A DNA stretch of 7,000 nucleotides from an uncultured Bdellovibrio sp. Its GTDB lineage: Bacteria > Bdellovibrionota > Bdellovibrionia > Bdellovibrionales > Bdellovibrionaceae. A model generated the notes under the pieces. That model was not told the origin of the DNA and did no database searches. It saw nothing but the letters and a program-made list of their open reading frames with translations. Of the stretch, positions 5,345-7,000 are shown piece after piece (positions within the stretch are counted from its first letter, which is position 1; each line of letters opens with the position of its first letter). The translations under genes were made by a program, and so were the position numbers. The DNA lies in contig CAMLMF010000126.1 in the NCBI GenBank assembly GCA_946480995.1, positions 1-7,000 on the forward strand, written 5' to 3'.

Positions 5345-7000
5345 TTAGTCTTCAGCGCTGCCTGCCGCAGGGGCTGTCGCGGTCGGAGCACTTACGTTAC
5401 TTGGAGAAGAAGCTCCTGCTGGGATCTTAACTTCATCGGAGATCTCTTTCGTAAATGGGTTCTTATAAGAATTGCCATCTTCACGCATAGCCGAACTGAT
5501 ACGCGCCACTTCGTTACGACGATGGTAATCACGCAGAGCACAGATGCGGGCCTGGTAATTGCGCGCACGATCTTTCCCGCTGATCTCTTTGTTCTTCTGT
5601 TCGATGTGTTCGTAAGCCTTGCGCACGTAATTCACTGACAAATAAGTTTCGACAACAGATTTTACTTCTGCGTCTTTCACGTTTTTATTCATCAAAGGTG
5701 AAATCAATGTGCTGTCCTGGCATAGGGCCCAGTAAGTGCGCAGATTTGGAAAGGCCAGGGTCTGAGTACACAGTTTGGCCATTTCTCCACCGGCCGTGTC
5801 GAATTCGCTCACCGGGCTTGTAACGATTTTGCCTTTTTTACCTAAAGCCCAGTTGCCCAGTTGCTTAAATGGTAAAGCTAATTTTCCCAGTAAATTAGGA
5901 GCACCCAAAACATCGCTGTCTTTGAAGGTTAAATCCATCCATAAAGAGTTCAAGTTACCGCGCACCAGGCGCTGAAATGCATTGGAATCTTCATCGGGAA
6001 TTTCAGCAAGGCCCATTTTCTTAGAGTATTCGTAAACTAACTTTGTTCTTTCGTACTCATTGAGTTCTTTACCCATCGACATCAGTTTTAGTTCAAAGAT
6101 GTTGCGGATAAAGCCTTCGCTGACCACGTCCTCTAAAGAATCAATATTCTTTTTATAGATGTTCATCGCTTGGTCTAAGTCTGTTTTCACTTTTGAAAAC
6201 TCTGTCTGCGACATATTCATCATCGTATTTAAGCTGTTGTAACCCGTTGCTAACATCAAGTCGTCGAAGTACTGATTGAACTCGTCACGGTTGCGTAGGC
6301 TTAGTGTGTAGTCCAGGAAAACGAATGAGGACATACGCTTTGACAAGAAGCCCGTACGTGCCGTTAAGATTTCAAATTCTGTATAGACTTGCTGTAAAAG
6401 ACTGTCGCCCACTTGGCGCAGACGTTTTGACATTTCTGCATCGTCCAGTGTTTTATAGTCGTCATTATTTTCTTTTCTGTGTTGAACCAGTTTTACACTG
6501 TAATCATGCAACTCGCGATAGCGTTGTAAAATGCGACCGATGCGACGGCGCGTTTCTAAGATCGATCCGATAGTCGTTGCGTCCTTAGAGTCTTGTTCAA
6601 TACGCAGCTGTAAATTCTGAAGATATTCGTCAATGCTGACTAGAGCATCGCGCACATTAGCATCAAGACCTAAAAGAGAGTCATTCACGACTTGGATTTT
6701 GTCGACGATAAAGTATTTGTTATAATAGGCAATACCGATGGCTGTGGCTTCTTTAAAAAGAACCTGCATGTTTTCGTAAATAATTTCTGCTAACTTGTCT
6801 GGGTCATTGAAGTTTGGCAAGTTACGATAGCGCACTTGCAACCATCTTTCCGGAGCATTGGCGAACTGGATCCCCTCAGGACCCGTACCTAGAACTGCAT
6901 CTGGAACCGGCATTCCTAAAAGACGGAAAAAGATTTCATTTTGGGTTGATACTTTAGAAAAGAAATTTTCTGAAGCGCCACTGCGCAGATTACGTCCGCC
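5345..7000 (-). CDS. Large alpha-helical protein of unknown function (5' end beyond window)
   Basis: The frame is open from the stop TAA (5345-5347) to the window edge, giving 551 visible residues. The Met at 6913 is not the likely start: the frame continues upstream with coding-like sequence (NEIFFRLLG just before it), and the only SD-like AGGA abuts that ATG. The visible protein is highly charged and largely helical, with long amphipathic stretches (for example NVRDALVSIDEYLQNLQLRI and TRRRIGRILQRYRELHDYSV). Three cysteines cluster in the last third (KLCTQ, ALCQD, RICAL). The C-terminus is a low-complexity Ala/Ser/Pro/Thr tail ending GSAED. No transmembrane helix stands out in the visible part. 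I recognise no family or catalytic motif; the true N-terminus, which could hold a signal peptide, is missing. It is convergent with the outer-membrane gene and shares its terminator. Confidence 0.85.
   Translation of the reverse strand, partial: GGRNLRSGASENFFSKVSTQNEIFFRLLGMPVPDAVLGTGPEGIQFANAPERWLQVRYRNLPNFNDPDKLAEIIYENMQVLFKEATAIGIAYYNKYFIVDKIQVVNDSLLGLDANVRDALVSIDEYLQNLQLRIEQDSKDATTIGSILETRRRIGRILQRYRELHDYSVKLVQHRKENNDDYKTLDDAEMSKRLRQVGDSLLQQVYTEFEILTARTGFLSKRMSSFVFLDYTLSLRNRDEFNQYFDDLMLATGYNSLNTMMNMSQTEFSKVKTDLDQAMNIYKKNIDSLEDVVSEGFIRNIFELKLMSMGKELNEYERTKLVYEYSKKMGLAEIPDEDSNAFQRLVRGNLNSLWMDLTFKDSDVLGAPNLLGKLALPFKQLGNWALGKKGKIVTSPVSEFDTAGGEMAKLCTQTLAFPNLRTYWALCQDSTLISPLMNKNVKDAEVKSVVETYLSVNYVRKAYEHIEQKNKEISGKDRARNYQARICALRDYHRRNEVARISSAMREDGNSYKNPFTKEISDEVKIPAGASSPSNVSAPTATAPAAGSAED

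Noticed and set aside
6911..6913. ATG at 6913 as the start of the large unknown gene
   Set aside because: The frame stays open to 7000 with coding-like residues, and no ribosome binding site with usable spacing precedes this ATG.

Overview
The window most resembles a Bdellovibrio-type predatory bacterium (Bdellovibrionota). This is inferred from the mix of a Kup K+ transporter, a patatin-like lipase, a secreted YceI protein, an outer-membrane beta-barrel and a large protein with no recognisable family, together with moderate GC and strong GGAGG-type ribosome binding sites. No rRNA, tRNA, transposase, phage gene or CRISPR array is visible, so the species cannot be fixed from this sequence alone.

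Layout. Positions 1-1231 (+) hold the C-terminal two thirds of a Kup-family potassium transporter whose start lies upstream of the window. It converges, with a 9-base gap, on a patatin-like phospholipase at 1241-2374 (-). A 596-base intergenic stretch (2375-2970) then separates the divergent lipase and yceI genes. It is the most unusual DNA here: a terminator-like hairpin, a ~200-bp imperfect palindrome with two perfectly paired arms, and a ~130-base tract that is about 83% G+T. A YceI-family exported protein follows at 2971-3555 (+). Its apparent terminator lies inside the 3' end of a convergent 93-codon gene at 3577-3858 (-). That small protein has a histidine-kinase-like H-box but no ATPase domain.

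A second divergent intergenic region (3859-4273, 415 bases) contains alternative hairpins and leads to an exported beta-barrel outer-membrane protein at 4274-5230 (+). A strong bidirectional terminator at 5291-5324 separates it from a large uncharacterised gene at 5345-7000 (-), which runs off the right edge.

The genes do not form one operon: orientation changes at nearly every boundary. The shared theme is the cell envelope (ion transport, lipid hydrolysis, periplasmic lipid-binding fold, outer-membrane barrel). I see no clear new multi-gene system. The best leads are the palindromic element, the H-box mini-protein with its divergent outer-membrane gene, and the unknown large protein.
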